Positions 7,433 to 15,733 of a stretch of 21,516 bases of DNA are shown here, one piece after another (position 1 is the first letter of the stretch; every line of letters starts with the position of its first letter). The DNA lies in assembly GCA_025449725.1 (NCBI GenBank), contig JANWIU010000009.1, positions 1 through 21,516 of the forward strand. Reading direction: 5' to 3'. The notes below the pieces were generated by a model, which saw only the letters and a list, made by a program, of their open reading frames with translations, was not told the origin of the DNA and did not search any database. A program made the translations under genes and the position numbers. The DNA is from Pseudobdellovibrio sp. (GTDB taxonomy: Bacteria > Bdellovibrionota > Bdellovibrionia > Bdellovibrionales > Bdellovibrionaceae).

Positions 7433-8157
7433 TTAAGATGCCGGATAATTTCTTTAGTTGCCTTGGCAATTCCCAGCTCCAACGAATAACAAATAATCGA
7501 GTGGCCAATATTCACTTCAACAAGATGCGGAAGTTTTCTAATAAATTTACAATGTTCGTAATCAAGCCCATGCCCGGCATGAACGCGCAAATTTCTTTCA
7601 GCTGCCAGCTCTGCAGCGGCAACCATTTGCTTCCAGATTTTTTTCTTTGCTGCGCCCTTTGATAGAACCCAATGACCGGTGTGAAATTCAATAGCATCAG
7701 CGCCCGCAGCGGCTGAAGCTTCAACCTGCTCTAAGCTCGGTTCAATAAAATATGAAGTTCTGATCTTTTTTTTAGAAAGAATATCGGTCATTTCCCGGAT
7801 TTCAGAAAAGACTTTTACTACGTTTAATCCGCCTTCAGTGGTCAACTCTTCCCGTTTTTCGGGAACAAAGCAAACCCAAGCAGGCTTATTCTTAAGCGCA
7901 ATTGTCATCATCTCTCGAGAAACTGCCATTTCAAGGTTGATCGGCAGAGGAGACTTTTTGCAAAGATTAATTACGTCAGCATCCTGAATGTGACGGCGAT
8001 CTTCCCTTAAGTGAATTGTAATTTGTCTACCGCCACCTGACTTAATTTTTTTAACTAAGCTTAAAAGATCAGGATAAGAAGTTGTATTACCGCGAACCTG
8101 CCGCAAAGTAGCTGCATGATCAATATTAACACCTAAAGAAATTTCTTTTTTAGCCAT
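7429..8157 (-). CDS. pdxJ: Pyridoxine 5'-phosphate synthase PdxJ
   Basis: The 242-residue TIM-barrel enzyme of DXP-dependent vitamin B6 synthesis condenses 1-deoxy-D-xylulose 5-phosphate with 3-amino-2-oxopropyl phosphate. The N-terminal GVNIDHAATLRQ (9-20), the catalytic HLREDRRHI segment (49-57) and the C-terminal EVNIGHSII segment (about 214-222) are all intact. It shares one base with glmM (TAATG) and overlaps tsaE by 4 bases. PLP made through this pathway is the cofactor of the cysteine desulfurase at 4448-5641, a metabolic rather than operonic link. Confidence 0.97.
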   Translation of the reverse strand: MAKKEISLGVNIDHAATLRQVRGNTTSYPDLLSLVKKIKSGGGRQITIHLREDRRHIQDADVINLCKKSPLPINLEMAVSREMMTIALKNKPAWVCFVPEKREELTTEGGLNVVKVFSEIREMTDILSKKKIRTSYFIEPSLEQVEASAAAGADAIEFHTGHWVLSKGAAKKKIWKQMVAAAELAAERNLRVHAGHGLDYEHCKFIRKLPHLVEVNIGHSIICYSLELGIAKATKEIIRHLK

Positions 8158-9533
8158 TACGAAATCTGTTTTTCAAGAAAAGAAGCGACTTCTTCAGCAA
8201 TGGCGGTGATTTTCTTTTTATCGACGCCTTCTACCAAAACGCGAATTAAAGGCTCGGTTCCAGAGTACCTGATAAAAATCCGGCCGTTTCCGCCAAGTTC
8301 CGCTTCTTTTGATTTTATAAGCCGATCATAACCTTCAATATCTTTAAGTTCAACGCGGCTTCTCACGCGACAATTAATTAAAACTTGGGGCATTTCTTCA
8401 AAAACATTTGCCAGTTCGCTAAGTCTTTTACCGGTCTCTTTCATGATTGAAAGCACGTTCAATGCAGCCACGGTACCATCTCCGGTTGTGGACTGATCTA
8501 AAAAGATAATATGGCCGGACTGTTCTCCGCCCAAATTGTATCCGCCTTTTCGCATTTCATCGACGACGTATTTGTCTCCCACGTTGGTCTTAATGACTTT
8601 AATTCCCTGCTCAGTCATTTTCTTTTCAAGACCGAAGTTACTCATTTGAGTAACCACTAAGGTATCATGCTTAAGTAAACCCTTTTGCTTCATGTGAAGA
8701 GCGCAGATCGCCAGAATATGGTCACCGTTAATAAATTTTCCACGCTCATCAATCATAATCACTCGGTCTGCATCCCCGTCCAGGCCGATTCCCACATCTG
8801 CGCGGTACTGAACCACTCCGTGAGAGATTAAACTTGGGTGAAGCGCTCCGACCTTATCATTAATATTGATTCCGTTTGGCTGGTTCCCAACCTGCATAAC
8901 TTCAGCACCCAGTTCTTCAAAAATAGCAGGTGCAACCTTATAAGCTGCCCCGTGTGCTGTATCCAAAACAATGCGAACTCCATCAAGAGTGTAATGAAGG
9001 GGAAAAGAGCTTTTAGCATGAACAATATAGCGACCTTGCGCATCTTCAATTCGTCGCGTTCTTCCTATTTCTTTTGATGTTGGAAGCATTTTCGAAAGAT
9101 TTTCGTCAGCAACTAGAAGTTCAATTTCTTTTTCAAGCTTGTCATCCAGTTTGAATCCGTCCGGACCGAATACTTTTATGCCGTTGTCCTGATAGGCATT
9201 GTGTGAAGCCGAAATCACTACCCCCGCGGCTGCACGCATAGTTCGCGTTAAATAACCAATGGCCGGAGTCGGGAGTGGCCCCACGAGCTGAACGTAAACT
9301 CCCATTGAATTCAGTCCGCTCGCTAATGCTTGTTCGATCATGTATCCGGAAAGTCGCGTATCTTTACCGATGACGACCCGATTGGCCTGAGAAGGCGAAG
9401 AAATTATTTTTTTTCTGATTAAGTAACCGATAGCCTGCCCGATTCGCACGACCGTTTCAGGGGTCATTGGAAACTGATTTGAAGTCCCGCGTATTCCATC
9501 TGTGCCGAACAATTTAGTATTTTGCGTGCCCAT
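8157..9533 (-). CDS. glmM: Phosphoglucosamine mutase GlmM
   Basis: The 458-residue alpha-D-phosphohexomutase converts glucosamine-6-phosphate to glucosamine-1-phosphate for peptidoglycan and lipopolysaccharide precursors. The phosphoserine loop ISASHN has its active serine at S110, the metal loop is DGDADR (252-257), the sugar loop GGEQSGH (335-341) and the phosphate-binding RYSGTEP (422-428). It directly follows cdaR, with 8 bases between. In Firmicutes the cdaA-cdaR-glmM order is conserved and GlmM is known to bind and restrain CdaA; the same could hold here, by inference. The ATG is preceded by AAGGA on the minus strand. Confidence 0.97.
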   Translation of the reverse strand: MGTQNTKLFGTDGIRGTSNQFPMTPETVVRIGQAIGYLIRKKIISSPSQANRVVIGKDTRLSGYMIEQALASGLNSMGVYVQLVGPLPTPAIGYLTRTMRAAAGVVISASHNAYQDNGIKVFGPDGFKLDDKLEKEIELLVADENLSKMLPTSKEIGRTRRIEDAQGRYIVHAKSSFPLHYTLDGVRIVLDTAHGAAYKVAPAIFEELGAEVMQVGNQPNGININDKVGALHPSLISHGVVQYRADVGIGLDGDADRVIMIDERGKFINGDHILAICALHMKQKGLLKHDTLVVTQMSNFGLEKKMTEQGIKVIKTNVGDKYVVDEMRKGGYNLGGEQSGHIIFLDQSTTGDGTVAALNVLSIMKETGKRLSELANVFEEMPQVLINCRVRSRVELKDIEGYDRLIKSKEAELGGNGRIFIRYSGTEPLIRVLVEGVDKKKITAIAEEVASFLEKQIS

Positions 9534-9541
9534 AGTTTTCC

Positions 9542-9967
9542 TTACTTATCAGTTTTTTGCTTATCTATTATCTCTACCCGAATTGTATTCGGCCGCACAC
9601 TAACGACCTTCAAACCTTTCGGTACGTCAATTTTTGAAGATGAAACTTCGAGATCATAAAATCCCACCGGTTTATCAGATAAATCGAATGCGATAACCTG
9701 CGAAGAATCTACAAATTTCTTAAGCAAAGGTTGCGGTCCCGAAACTTTGACTTTTAAGCGGTCAGAAGTTTGCCCGAGTACAACTAAATTTTCCGCAGTC
9801 ATGATATCCACATCAAATTCTTTAGTCGTAATGAATTCTCTTTTGTTAAGTAAAGAAAGCCAAAGGATCAGTGAAATAATCAGTGCTACAAGCTTATACG
9901 AAAAATTATCCGCTATAAGCTCCTTCAACCGGGTCACTCTGTCTTGAGGATGTCCGTAGCGTCTCAA
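9542..9967 (-). CDS. cdaR: CdaR-like single YbbR-domain membrane protein
   Basis: The 141-residue protein has one N-terminal membrane segment (about 24-40) and one YbbR-type beta domain (about 47-134). In Firmicutes CdaR is the membrane partner that modulates the diadenylate cyclase CdaA; the Bacillus protein has several YbbR repeats, so this is a short version. The best start is a TTG at 9965-9967 that overlaps the cdaA stop by 4 bases (TTGA). GGAG sits only one base upstream of it, too close for a good Shine-Dalgarno site, so an internal GTG near 9937 is an alternative. Identification rests on topology, domain style and position between cdaA and glmM. Confidence 0.85.
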   Translation of the reverse strand: MRRYGHPQDRVTRLKELIADNFSYKLVALIISLILWLSLLNKREFITTKEFDVDIMTAENLVVLGQTSDRLKVKVSGPQPLLKKFVDSSQVIAFDLSDKPVGFYDLEVSSSKIDVPKGLKVVSVRPNTIRVEIIDKQKTDK

Positions 9968-10776
9968 GCTCCTACCTCACTGTATGCTTTGTATTTCATA
10001 CCGAAAGCATCATAAAGAGCCATGCGAACATCTGAGAGCTCCACATTCGGGCTCATGTGCCCGGAATGAACCACACTGATAGATTTAGTTTCTTCTGAAA
10101 CAACTAGAACCAGCGCATCGGTTTCTTCGGTCAAACCGATTGCAGCCCTGTGACGGGTTCCTAAATTTTTATCAATAGCCGGATTTTTACTTAGCGGTAA
10201 AAAACAACCGGCTGAAACAATTTTACTTCCACGAATCAAAATGGCTCCGTCATGCATCGGTGCCTGGGGGTGAAAAATAGATTCAAGCACTTGAGCCGAA
10301 ATTTTTGAATCGAGCTCCGTACCCATTTCAATATGGTAGTCCACCAAAATATCGCGCTCGATAACAATCAAGGCACCATAACCTTTTTGTGCGACTGTAA
10401 TGACCGCCTTTGCGATTTCTTCCACCATGTGAGTTTCCATCACCGAAGAAACTCCGCTGAACAATGGATGACTACCGATTTGCGCCAACGCACGGCGAAT
10501 CTCGCCCTGGAACAGCACAACAACGATAACAAACAAATTAGAAAAGAATTTTTCAAGAAGTAAGTTCAACGTCGTAAACTCAAACCACTGACTTAAAATA
10601 TAAGAAATCGCAAGAATACCCAGTCCGGATAACATTTGAATGGTTCCGGTCCTCTTAATAAGGATTAGAACACGGTAAATGATAGCCCAAACCAGAACAA
10701 TATCGAACAGATCCTGCCACCGCAAATGCGTTAGCAGGAAATATGTGTTTTCGAACAGGTTACTCAAAACATTCAT
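9964..10776 (-). CDS. cdaA: Membrane diadenylate cyclase CdaA (DacA)
   Basis: The 270-residue protein makes cyclic di-AMP from two ATP. Three membrane segments (about 23-40, 45-62 and 75-92) precede a DisA_N-type cyclase domain. The catalytic DGA (176-178, within MHDGAILIRG) and the nucleotide-binding GTRHRAAIG (206-214) are intact, as is the EETDALVLVVSEE segment. It overlaps ftsH by 4 bases and cdaR by 4 bases, within ftsH-cdaA-cdaR-glmM. No c-di-AMP phosphodiesterase (GdpP or PgpH type) or receptor is visible in the window. Confidence 0.95.
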   Translation of the reverse strand: MNVLSNLFENTYFLLTHLRWQDLFDIVLVWAIIYRVLILIKRTGTIQMLSGLGILAISYILSQWFEFTTLNLLLEKFFSNLFVIVVVLFQGEIRRALAQIGSHPLFSGVSSVMETHMVEEIAKAVITVAQKGYGALIVIERDILVDYHIEMGTELDSKISAQVLESIFHPQAPMHDGAILIRGSKIVSAGCFLPLSKNPAIDKNLGTRHRAAIGLTEETDALVLVVSEETKSISVVHSGHMSPNVELSDVRMALYDAFGMKYKAYSEVGA

Positions 10777-12716
10777 GTCGCCGGAGCAGGTTTTCTTCCA
10801 GTTAATGACTCAGGAGAATCCGGAGTGATCGTACCGTCGGAGGCGGCCTGTGAAGTTTCTTTTCTGTTGTTTCTGATTTTTTGAAGTTCAGAAACCGCCG
10901 CTCCCTGAATTAACATTTCAACTTCAGCAGCATCAATCGTTTCAAATTCAAGTAATGCTTGAGTCAGTCGCTCAAGAGCATCACGTTGATCCGTCAAAAT
11001 TTTAAGAGCGACCGAATAGCCATGATTGATAATTTTTGCAATCTCACCATCAATTTCCTGAGCTTTCGCTTCAGAATAATCTTTTGATTTCGAACCGTAA
11101 CCCATACCCATGAACGGCGGGTTATCACCTTTTTCATAAGCTAAAGGTCCCAATGGGCTCATGCCCCACTCGCAAACCATTTTTCGCGCCATGCTGGTCG
11201 CGCGTTCGATATCGTTGGATGCGCCCGTCGTGAAGTCTTTAAATACAAGTTCTTCAGCCGCTCGCCCGCCGAATGCGAAGGCAATCCAGCTTTCAGCCTG
11301 CGTTTTAGAAAAGCTTAAAGCATCTTTTTCAGGAAGAGTTTGAGTTAAACCCAAAGCCATTCCCCGAGGAATAATCGTCACTTTATGAATTGGATCCAGA
11401 CCTGGAAGGACTTTGCCTACAAGAGTATGACCGGCTTCATGATAGGCCGTTGTACGTTTATCTTCGTCACTGATAACCATGGATTTTCTCTCAGAACCCA
11501 TGATGACTTTGTCTTTTGCTTTTTCGAAGTCTTCCATTTCCAGATACTTTTTATCATTGCGTGCTGCTACTAAAGCGGCCTCATTCACTAAATTTTCTAA
11601 GTCCGCGCCTGAAAACCCAGGAGTTCCACGTGCAATCTTAGAAGGTTCAACGTCTGGTCCCAACGGTGTTTTCTTCATGTGTACAGATAAAATCTGTTCA
11701 CGGCCTTTAACATCTGGTTTACCAACAACCACTCGTCTGTCGAAACGGCCCGGTCGTAACAACGCCGGATCGAGAACGTCAGGTCTGTTAGTCGCAGCGA
11801 TCAAGATCACACCTTCAGTGGATTCGAAACCGTCCATTTCAACAAGTAACTGATTCAAAGTTTGCTCACGTTCGTCGTGACCGCCACCCATGCCGGAACC
11901 ACGATGACGTCCAACCGCATCGATCTCATCGATAAAGATCAAACATGGCGCAGACTTTTTACCTTGTTCAAATAAGTCACGAACGCGGCTCGCGCCCACG
12001 CCCACGAACATCTCAACGAAGTCTGAACCTGAAATAGTGAAGAAAGGTACACCGGCTTCACCGGCAACGGCTCTTGCTAACAAAGTTTTACCTGTTCCCG
12101 GAGGACCTACCAGTAAAACCCCTTTAGGAATACGACCGCCGAGCTTCGTAAATTTTTTCGGGTCTTTTAAGAAGTGAACGATTTCTTGCAAATCATCTTT
12201 CGCCTCATCTACGCCGGCAACATCTTTAAATGTTACACGATTTTTATTTTCAACCAATCGTGCACGTGATTTACCAAATGACATGGCCTTTCCACCGCCG
12301 ACTTGAATCTGACGCATAATGAAGATGAACATACCAAATATCAACAACAGCGGAAGCCAGTTGATCACGATTGAAGACAGCAACCCGTCGGACTGAGAAG
12401 TTTCATAGTTCGGAGTAATTCCAAACTTCTGCATTTCTTCAAAACCTTTATCCGAAATGTTTCCAGGGATCTGGAACTGAAGGCCACCGTATTTTTTTTC
12501 AAATTCAGGTTTGATTTCACCGCGAATTTCACCACGGTCCTGAATGAACACAACTTTGTCTTCAATTATTTCTTTAAGTTCTGCTGCACGCAAAAGTTTA
12601 GAATAATTGAAGTCAGCGATGGCTTTTTGATGTTTGATGTCCCAAGCACGGAACATGAAGATTGTTAACACAACCAGAGCGAACCATAATGCGAATGTTT
12701 TTTGATTGGTTTTCAT
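10773..12716 (-). CDS. ftsH: ATP-dependent zinc metalloprotease FtsH
   Basis: The 647-residue inner-membrane AAA+ protease degrades membrane and some soluble regulatory proteins. It has two membrane segments (about 8-23 and 115-134) flanking a periplasmic domain. Walker A is GPPGTGKT (204-211), Walker B IFIDEID (260-266), the pore loop MFVGVGASR (236-244), the arginine-finger region RPGRFDRR (321-328), the zinc site HEAGH (426-430), and the likely third zinc ligand is D502. The C-terminal tail after about 610 is Ser, Thr and Pro rich. It follows tilS by 24 bases, with AAAGGG as a plausible ribosome binding site. A tilS-ftsH neighbourhood is known from other bacteria. Confidence 0.98.
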   Translation of the reverse strand: MKTNQKTFALWFALVVLTIFMFRAWDIKHQKAIADFNYSKLLRAAELKEIIEDKVVFIQDRGEIRGEIKPEFEKKYGGLQFQIPGNISDKGFEEMQKFGITPNYETSQSDGLLSSIVINWLPLLLIFGMFIFIMRQIQVGGGKAMSFGKSRARLVENKNRVTFKDVAGVDEAKDDLQEIVHFLKDPKKFTKLGGRIPKGVLLVGPPGTGKTLLARAVAGEAGVPFFTISGSDFVEMFVGVGASRVRDLFEQGKKSAPCLIFIDEIDAVGRHRGSGMGGGHDEREQTLNQLLVEMDGFESTEGVILIAATNRPDVLDPALLRPGRFDRRVVVGKPDVKGREQILSVHMKKTPLGPDVEPSKIARGTPGFSGADLENLVNEAALVAARNDKKYLEMEDFEKAKDKVIMGSERKSMVISDEDKRTTAYHEAGHTLVGKVLPGLDPIHKVTIIPRGMALGLTQTLPEKDALSFSKTQAESWIAFAFGGRAAEELVFKDFTTGASNDIERATSMARKMVCEWGMSPLGPLAYEKGDNPPFMGMGYGSKSKDYSEAKAQEIDGEIAKIINHGYSVALKILTDQRDALERLTQALLEFETIDAAEVEMLIQGAAVSELQKIRNNRKETSQAASDGTITPDSPESLTGRKPAPAT

Positions 12717-12740
12717 AGAACCCTTTCTCTGTAACTGGAA

Positions 12741-13688
12741 TTATTCTATCACAATTTGCGTTGCGTTAATAACCCATTTTCTACCTAACATTTCGAATGT
12801 GAGTTCTTTTTGATTTTTGTCGAGTCTTTTTCTAATTTCTTCCAGTTGCCCAGCTGTAAATTCATACACTTGGAGTTTTTTTAAGAAAAGCGCAAGCGAT
12901 CGATTTTGATTATGATGCGATAACAGCGAAAACCACTGGCGATCGACCCAATTTGCACCGGTATGAGCTGAAAAAGACTCTTCGAAGGTCCTGTCGTCCT
13001 CATCATCTATCATTTTAAACAGGGACCTGGCTAAGTTTGATTTTCCACCTGGCACTTTTTTATCCAGTTCATCAAGCCATTCGCGGCGAAGCCAATTTCT
13101 CAGATAGTCGCTTCGGTCGTTAGTGGGGTCTTCTACCCACTTGAGGGCCGAACTTTGGGCGTATTCAAAAAGTTCTGCCTTAGCTGTTTCCAGTAGCGGC
13201 CTGAAAATTTGACCGTTCCACATCTGAAAAGATCTGACGCCGTCCATCGAAGTTCCCCGGATCATCTTCAGCAAAATGGTCTCGAAACGATCATCTAAAT
13301 GATGCGCGGTCACCAGAACATCCTCAGAATTTACATTTTTTTTAAAAAAAGCCATCCGAGCATCTCTAAACTGCTCTTCGCTGCTTAGTGCAACCGGACT
13401 TTTCTCAGTTAAAAATTTCACATTTTCTTTGCCACAGGTCCTGATGAATTCATTTACACAAGCAAGGCTCTGATCTCTAAATTCCTGAATTTCGGCATCT
13501 GCCGAATCACCGTGATGATAGTGCAGAACTTTTACCTGTGCTGTCGGCTTTAATCGCAGAAACAACTGCAATAAAACCATCGAATCCAAACCGCCTGAAA
13601 CACATAAAGCAAAAGACTTGTTCTGCTGAAGGCCGTTTTCAGTCAAATGATTCCAGACAAGATGTTCCAGCCGGCCCCAATTGGACAT
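12741..13688 (-). CDS. tilS: tRNA(Ile)-lysidine synthetase TilS
   Basis: The 315-residue PP-loop ATPase converts C34 of the minor tRNA-Ile (CAU) to lysidine so that it reads AUA. The P-loop SGGLDS is at 31-36, followed by HHLDD (129-133, then RFET), PLL (165-167), and DPTN..RN (187-198), the family's tRNA-binding signature. It is a compact form without the extra C-terminal domains of the E. coli enzyme. The ATG follows the upstream stop after one base. No tRNA-Ile gene is in the window. Confidence 0.95.
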   Translation of the reverse strand: MSNWGRLEHLVWNHLTENGLQQNKSFALCVSGGLDSMVLLQLFLRLKPTAQVKVLHYHHGDSADAEIQEFRDQSLACVNEFIRTCGKENVKFLTEKSPVALSSEEQFRDARMAFFKKNVNSEDVLVTAHHLDDRFETILLKMIRGTSMDGVRSFQMWNGQIFRPLLETAKAELFEYAQSSALKWVEDPTNDRSDYLRNWLRREWLDELDKKVPGGKSNLARSLFKMIDDEDDRTFEESFSAHTGANWVDRQWFSLLSHHNQNRSLALFLKKLQVYEFTAGQLEEIRKRLDKNQKELTFEMLGRKWVINATQIVIE

Positions 13689-13689
13689 A

Positions 13690-13998
13690 TTATTTATTTT
13701 GATCGTTATCTTTTTTTAGAATTTCAATTTCAGCCGTCACTTTAAATTTGTGATTTTCGGCGAATTTAGAAAACTCTTTTACAAAATCAATTTTTCGGAC
13801 AAGCGAGATCATCTCATTTGATACTTTTAATGTAATATCATCCTTCGCCTTTAACGCCTGGCCCAACACCGTGCCGATCAATTCTTTTGACATCTCTGTC
13901 GGCGAACCGGAAGAAATAATTTTTTTAAGCGCCTCTCCCAATTTTTCCGAAGTAGAGGCTGATTCGCCGTCTTTTTCTTTTTTATCGTTATTTGCCAT
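13690..13998 (-). CDS. Small conserved-looking hypothetical protein
   Basis: This 102-residue, highly charged, helical protein has no signal peptide, membrane segment or cysteine. The first 20 residues are low-complexity (Lys, Asp, Glu, Ser). The middle and end (about 56-96) form a helix-rich region ending in a short beta-like KVTAEIEIL. I have a faint recollection of similar small proteins with a phasin-like helix and this kind of ending in deltaproteobacterial genomes, but cannot name a family. It overlaps the SRPBCC gene by 11 bases and precedes tilS by one base, so it is clearly in the operon and likely expressed with them. Confidence 0.8.
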   Translation of the reverse strand: MANNDKKEKDGESASTSEKLGEALKKIISSGSPTEMSKELIGTVLGQALKAKDDITLKVSNEMISLVRKIDFVKEFSKFAENHKFKVTAEIEILKKDNDQNK

Positions 13999-14419
13999 AA
14001 ACCTGTTTAACCCGTTTTCTAAAATTGCTCATCATAAGCGGCAAATTCGCCGCCACTAATGTTTTTGCCATTGATTCCGGAACCAACATTCCGAAAGTTG
14101 CTTCCACGTTGTAGTCCACCGCGCATTTACCGTCCTTGTTCGCCAGCTTCCAGGAACCCTTCATAGATTTGAATACATCACCACTGACGAAATCAAAATT
14201 TACGCTTTCATTCGGAACTTCTTTAACCTTCAATTTGTACTTGATCGATTTAATTAAGGAAACGTGATAATCCATTTCTTTCACGCCACCTTCATTCTTA
14301 GTCACCTTTACAGATTTAACTTCAGGTAAAAATTCAGAATACTTTTCATAATCAGAAACAATTTTAAAAAATTCTTCTACCGAACAATTAAAAACTTCTT
14401 TGGTGCTTGCTGTCGCCAT
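13988..14419 (-). CDS. SRPBCC / COQ10-START-like ligand-binding protein
   Basis: The 143-residue protein has the layout of the coenzyme Q-binding, RatA-type SRPBCC family: an N-terminal strand and EEFFKIVSDYEKYSEFLPEV helix (about 15-34), a central beta-sheet region, and a long C-terminal helix (about 112-141) that would close the hydrophobic pocket. Members bind lipids or quinones, or (RatA) act on the ribosome; sequence alone does not say which. The ATG has a strong ribosome binding site, AAGGAG, five bases upstream, the clearest in this operon. No signal peptide, so cytosolic. Confidence 0.82.
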   Translation of the reverse strand: MATASTKEVFNCSVEEFFKIVSDYEKYSEFLPEVKSVKVTKNEGGVKEMDYHVSLIKSIKYKLKVKEVPNESVNFDFVSGDVFKSMKGSWKLANKDGKCAVDYNVEATFGMLVPESMAKTLVAANLPLMMSNFRKRVKQVYGK

Positions 14420-14424
14420 GATGT

Positions 14425-14430
14425 CTCCTT
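14425..14430 (-). promoter_or_regulatory. Ribosome binding site of the SRPBCC gene
   Basis: On the minus strand, AAGGAG lies five bases before the ATG at 14417-14419. It is a near-perfect Shine-Dalgarno sequence in a 15-base gap and fixes that start. Confidence 0.75.
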
Positions 14431-14434
14431 GTCA

Positions 14435-14725
14435 TTAATTATTTTTTTTAAATAAAGATTCCGCTGCCGCTTTCAGCTTTGCTTTTTCATCTATCGCTGA
14501 ATTCAAAGAAGCTCTTGCAATAAAGAATTCACAGTAATTCGCACGGTCCTTTTCGCGCACGACTTCTGCACTGGGCTCCCTGCATTCATTGTAGGCTCTT
14601 TTGTCGTAGAATTCGCAGTTCTTACAAACATGCAGATCAGATCTGCACTTCGAACACTCTTCTCTGAACCCGACTTTCGATTCAAACTTAAGTACTTCCT
14701 GACAATGAAAACACTGAACCTGCAT
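14435..14725 (-). CDS. Small eight-cysteine (zinc-ribbon-like) protein
   Basis: The 96-residue protein has cysteines at 5, 8, 24, 27, 34, 37, 48 and 65. The CxxC pairs at 5/8 and 24/27 form a typical four-cysteine zinc-ribbon; C34/C37 with C48 and C65 could be a second metal site or an iron-sulfur site. The tail (about 70-96) is a Lys/Ala-rich helix. No enzymatic motif is visible. The ATG directly abuts the glpX stop (TAA then ATG), so it is part of the operon. I recall similar small proteins in deltaproteobacteria but not a function. A regulatory or chaperone-like role is possible but unproven. Confidence 0.82.
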   Translation of the reverse strand: MQVQCFHCQEVLKFESKVGFREECSKCRSDLHVCKNCEFYDKRAYNECREPSAEVVREKDRANYCEFFIARASLNSAIDEKAKLKAAAESLFKKNN

Positions 14726-15691
14726 TTACCGCATAGCCTTTTTAAGTAAAAAATTATGTTGAGCTTCAATATTACGAATTGTGCCGGTCTGAGAACGCAT
14801 CACCACGGAGTGAGTCTTACCAAGACCACCAGGCAACAATTTGACCCCTTTTAAAAGTGGTCCATCTGTCACACCGGTCGCACAAAAGACTACGTTTCCT
14901 GAAGCCAGGTCCGTCAGACCGTACTTACGGTTCAAATCTTTGACTCCCATTCTGGTCGCCCGTTCTTTTTCACCTTCGTTACGAAATTTTAACCGCCCCT
15001 GAAAATCTCCGCCCAGGCAGCGCATAGCTGCCGCAGAAATTACGCCTTCAGGTGCTCCACCGATTCCCATTAAAAGATCAATTCCTGAATCTTCCCAACC
15101 GGCTGCAACAGCTGCCGAAACGTCACCGTCACCGATGAGCTGAATACGGGCGCCGGTTTTTCTAACTTGAGCAATTAAATCTGAGTGGCGGTCTCTCTCT
15201 AAAATGACAACCGTAATATCTCCAACCGATTTTTTATTGGCTTCAGCTACCCGGTGAACATTTTCAGCCGGAGTTAAATCCAGATCAATCAATCCTCGGG
15301 CTGCAGGCCCGGCAGCAATTTTATCCATGTAAGTGTCCGGCGCATGAAGAAAGCCGCCTTTTTCTGCGCAAGCAATTACGGCGATGGCACCCACGCCTCC
15401 TTTTGCGCAAATCGTAGTCCCTTCGAGAGGATCAAGTGCAATATCAATCGACGGCGAGTCTTCTTTCTTAGAACCGACTTTTTCCCCGATATATAACATC
15501 GGAGCTTCATCGCGTTCGCCCTCGCCGATAACAACGGTGCCATCAATGTGAACACTATCAAAAGCTCTTCTCATCGCATCGACCGCTGCTTGGTCCGCTG
15601 CCTTTTCGTCTCCGCGACCCATCCATTTTGCAGATGCAAGCGCAGCTGCTTCGGTAATTCTAACAAATTCAAGTGCTAAGTTTCGGTCCAT
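14726..15691 (-). CDS. glpX: Fructose-1,6-bisphosphatase class II (GlpX)
   Basis: The 321-residue, metal-dependent sugar phosphatase hydrolyses fructose-1,6-bisphosphate in gluconeogenesis. The N-terminal MDRNLALEFVRITEAAALAS pattern, GEGERDEAPMLYIGE (56-70), the metal-binding DPLEGTT (87-93) and the later GIGGAPEG segment identify class II rather than class I (Fbp). A GGAG on the minus strand lies eight bases before the ATG. It is the first gene of the minus-strand run that ends at tsaE and is divergent from pgsA. Confidence 0.96.
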   Translation of the reverse strand: MDRNLALEFVRITEAAALASAKWMGRGDEKAADQAAVDAMRRAFDSVHIDGTVVIGEGERDEAPMLYIGEKVGSKKEDSPSIDIALDPLEGTTICAKGGVGAIAVIACAEKGGFLHAPDTYMDKIAAGPAARGLIDLDLTPAENVHRVAEANKKSVGDITVVILERDRHSDLIAQVRKTGARIQLIGDGDVSAAVAAGWEDSGIDLLMGIGGAPEGVISAAAMRCLGGDFQGRLKFRNEGEKERATRMGVKDLNRKYGLTDLASGNVVFCATGVTDGPLLKGVKLLPGGLGKTHSVVMRSQTGTIRNIEAQHNFLLKKAMR

Positions 15692-15699
15692 TTTTCATT

Positions 15700-15703
15700 C
15701 TCC
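15700..15703 (-). promoter_or_regulatory. Ribosome binding site of glpX
   Basis: On the minus strand GGAG lies eight bases upstream of the glpX ATG (15689-15691), an ordinary Shine-Dalgarno position that supports that start. Confidence 0.6.
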
Positions 15704-15733
15704 ATGCGATCATCTAAAAACCGCAGTCAGCAA

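Noticed and set aside
11479..11853. 124-codon plus-strand ORF antisense to ftsH
   Set aside because: The ftsH reading frame is fully conserved here (protease and AAA regions), so the opposite frame is a by-product of codon bias.
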